A stretch of 64,000 nucleotides of DNA from Bacillota bacterium (GTDB taxonomy: Bacteria > Bacillota > Clostridia > Acetivibrionales > DSM-1351): assembly GCA_023393115.1 (NCBI GenBank), contig JAEWMS010000045.1:4484-68483 (forward strand), read 5' to 3'. Below the pieces are notes generated by a model. It did not search any database. It was not told where the DNA came from and saw only the letters and a list, made by a program, of their open reading frames with translations. Numbering within the stretch: the first letter of the stretch is position 1; every line of letters begins with the position of its first letter. A program made the translations under genes and the position numbers. Below, one piece after another: positions 62,382-64,000 of this stretch.

Positions 62382-63338
62382 ATGAGAACAGTTAAGGTTG
62401 CAATGATACAGTTGAAAAACTATTTCGATGACCAGGCCACAGGATATGCTTCGGCGTCTTCCCTGATAACACAGACGGCGGCTCAAGGAGCCGAGCTGGC
62501 GGTATTGCCTGAGCTTTCGGGCTGCGGATATATTCCAAATCAAACAATTTGGCAGTTTGCAGAACCGGTTGACGGGAAGACTGCCCATTGGGCATGCAAA
62601 CTTTCGGAGCAATTGGGTATCTATATTGGAGCAGGATTTATTGAGACAGACGGGAAGGATTTCTATAATTCATATTTATTATGCAGCCCTCAAGGAAAAA
62701 TATGTGGTATTATCCGTAAGGAAGATGCAGAATCTTACTGCTTTAAGAGGTGTAGTGGGGAGACACATATTGACACAGGCATCGGAAGGATTGGTATTGG
62801 TATATGCGCTGACAACCATTATGAGGATAGGCTTGTCAGAATGAAAGCTGCAAACGTCGATTTTATGCTGATGCCCCATGCCTGCCCCGCTCCTTATAAA
62901 ACCAGCGCCAACATTTCCAAAAGGGATATGACTTTATTTGAACAACAGCCTTATATGGTTGCTGCTTCGTACTCAAAATATCTCAGAGTACCAACATTTT
63001 TCATTAATGCTGTGGGCGCTTTTCCCAAATTTTCCGGAGGCCTCGGCGTCAAAAGCTTTAATGAAGACTTTCGATTAATGGGTGGTTCTCTTATAACGGA
63101 TGGAAACGGTGAGATGATTGTACAAATGGGAAGTAATGAGGGTTATGAAATCTGCAGTATAACCATTTGTGCCACTTCAGGGACACCCATCCAGCCCGCG
63201 GTTTATCACGGAAAATGGCTGCACCCCGGAAACACATTGTATAGATATATAGTAATGCCTTTGTTAATCAAAAAAGGAATTCGCAGCTATAATAAGGAGC
63301 ATTTATTATTCATAAACAGTTTCAGAAAGATATCATAG
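62382..63338 (+). CDS. Nitrilase-superfamily carbon-nitrogen hydrolase
   Basis: A 318-residue enzyme with the Glu-Lys-Cys triad of the superfamily: Glu44 in LAVLPELSGCGY, Lys113 in GIIRKEDAESY, and Cys142 in GIGICADNHYED. It hydrolyses a non-peptide C-N bond (amide, nitrile, carbamoyl or similar); the substrate is unknown. The C-terminus after about 265 is longer than usual. Start ATG 62382 follows GGGAGG. It is co-transcribed with the tetR gene 16 bases downstream. Confidence 0.9.
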   Translation: MRTVKVAMIQLKNYFDDQATGYASASSLITQTAAQGAELAVLPELSGCGYIPNQTIWQFAEPVDGKTAHWACKLSEQLGIYIGAGFIETDGKDFYNSYLLCSPQGKICGIIRKEDAESYCFKRCSGETHIDTGIGRIGIGICADNHYEDRLVRMKAANVDFMLMPHACPAPYKTSANISKRDMTLFEQQPYMVAASYSKYLRVPTFFINAVGAFPKFSGGLGVKSFNEDFRLMGGSLITDGNGEMIVQMGSNEGYEICSITICATSGTPIQPAVYHGKWLHPGNTLYRYIVMPLLIKKGIRSYNKEHLLFINSFRKIS

Positions 63339-63354
63339 AAAGGATGAAAAGCTA

Positions 63355-63894
63355 ATGGCACGAATGCAGCCTGAGTTGAGAAAACAGGAATTAATTGAAA
63401 TAGCATTTAAACAGTTTTTAGAGCAAGGTTATGAAAAAACCTCTATCCGTTCAATAGTAGCAGCGGCCAAGGGCGAAATCGGAATGTTTTACCACCATTT
63501 TGTCTCTAAGGAAGAAATTTTTCAAGCAGTGTTGGAGCAGTACAATAATTTATATATTAAGAAAATTAAGCAGAATATTAATACGCGTAAAGAGTCATCT
63601 TTATGGGGGGTTTTGGGAAAAATTGTCGAGGATCTGGAAAAAGCCTTAAGTGAATATACAAATCTAAATCATGGAGCAGCAAATACCCAAGTATTGATGA
63701 TCCTCCATCAAAATACCCTTATGTCGTTAAGACCTATATTCTGTGAACTGCTTGAGGACCATATACGACGTGGTGAAATTTCGCCTCCAAAGACAGATAT
63801 AAGCTTATTGACCGACTTCCTGCTATTTGGAACAAGTGCAGTGATTCATGATAAAGAGATAAAAAGCGCAGCTAATCGAATAGGAGGTAGCTGA
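63355..63894 (+). pseudogene. TetR-family regulator with its 3' end replaced by a group II intron
   Basis: A 179-residue reading frame with an intact TetR DNA-binding domain (FKQFLEQGYEKTSIRSIVAAAK, then GEIGMFYHHFVSKEEIF, about 12-58) and most of the ligand domain. GAAAGGATG lies before the ATG. From about codon 174 onward (NRIGGS-stop) the codons are read from the antisense strand of the intron 3' end (domain VI), so the native C-terminus, probably some 10-25 residues, is lost or displaced beyond the window. Whether the shortened protein still works is unclear. It is probably the autorepressor at 62333-62367. Confidence 0.75.
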
Positions 63895-64000
63895 TTATTT
63901 CAGCTACCGACCTTTCACACCACCGTACGTACCGTTCGGTATACGGCGGTTCAATAGAATTAACTTACTTTCATGTACTGTTCCAATAAAGATATTAAAC
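63875..64000 (-). mobile_element. Group II intron, 3' end (domains V and VI), continuing beyond the window
   Basis: On the minus strand lies a domain V-like hairpin: ACCGCCGTA pairs with TACGGTGGT, a two-base CG bulge, and an inner TACC-GAAC-GGTA stem with a tetraloop (63950-63919). Then GTGTGAAAGGTCGG, and a domain VI-like hairpin GGTAGCTGA/TCAGCTACC (63908-63886), then TCCTATTCGAT ending at 63875. This is the usual end of many bacterial group II introns. The intron-encoded reverse transcriptase would lie to the right of 64000 on the minus strand. The insertion is antisense to tetR. The exact boundary may be off by one or two bases. Confidence 0.82.

Noticed and set aside
1..64000. CRISPR arrays, tRNA or rRNA genes, prophage or insertion sequence ends
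   Set aside because: None seen on reading; no regular spaced repeats, no cloverleaf-like sequences and no transposase motifs.

Overview
The window looks like a chromosomal segment of a low-GC, Gram-positive anaerobic Clostridia member, probably a plant-polysaccharide degrader of the Ruminiclostridium type. The reasons are strong GGAGG-type ribosome sites, AT-rich intergenic DNA with sigma-A-like promoters, a T-box riboswitch, lipoprotein-based ABC importers, YesM/YesN-type two-component regulation and several glycoside hydrolases. The species is an inference. No rRNA, tRNA, CRISPR array or insertion sequence was seen, but a group II intron enters at the right edge.

Layout. 1-2.4 kb: a partial GIY-YIG/UvrC-like gene, then a TetR regulator with a membrane protein. 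2.4-6.5 kb: a TetR-headed fumarate reductase-type operon (anchor, flavoprotein, iron-sulfur protein) whose flavoprotein lacks the usual FAD-linking histidine. 6.7-10.8 kb: a KaiC-like/PEP-synthase-N-domain fusion, an MFS transporter and a broken YbjQ gene. 11-18 kb: a DEAD-box helicase, small enzymes and membrane proteins, a TetR/EFR1 flavodoxin-ferredoxin operon under a long palindromic operator, a cupin gene, and a membrane protein/winged-helix/AraC operon with alternating operator units. 18-23 kb: a type-2-like valyl-tRNA synthetase behind a T-box with a GUA specifier, then a chimeric gene joining a histidine kinase to the tail of an HD-GYP protein. 23-30 kb: an acyl-CoA synthetase and a BMP/Nup-type nucleoside ABC importer.

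30-45 kb: YbaN, a beta-lactamase-fold hydrolase, MetF, a DUF438 gene remnant, a MASE3/SpoIIE phosphatase, an AraC/GH36 alpha-galactosidase pair, a Big_2 surface protein, a UvrA-like ATPase with a double-headed MerR regulator, TrmO and a GNAT protein. 45-50 kb: an ABC-2 exporter and an AraC/GyrI-type regulator. 50-62 kb: a sugar locus with alpha-xylosidase (GH31), YesM/YesN, alpha-L-fucosidase (GH29) and an LplABC-type importer. It plausibly senses, imports and trims branched oligosaccharides such as fucosylated xyloglucan fragments. 62-64 kb: a nitrilase-superfamily gene and a TetR gene behind a perfect inverted repeat; the tetR gene is cut near its 3' end by the antisense group II intron.

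Most unusual points: the intron-truncated tetR, the kinase/HD-GYP chimera, a near-identical structured leader in front of both valS and an ABC ATPase gene, a fumarate reductase predicted to hold FAD non-covalently, and a 13-base operator core shared by two distant loci.
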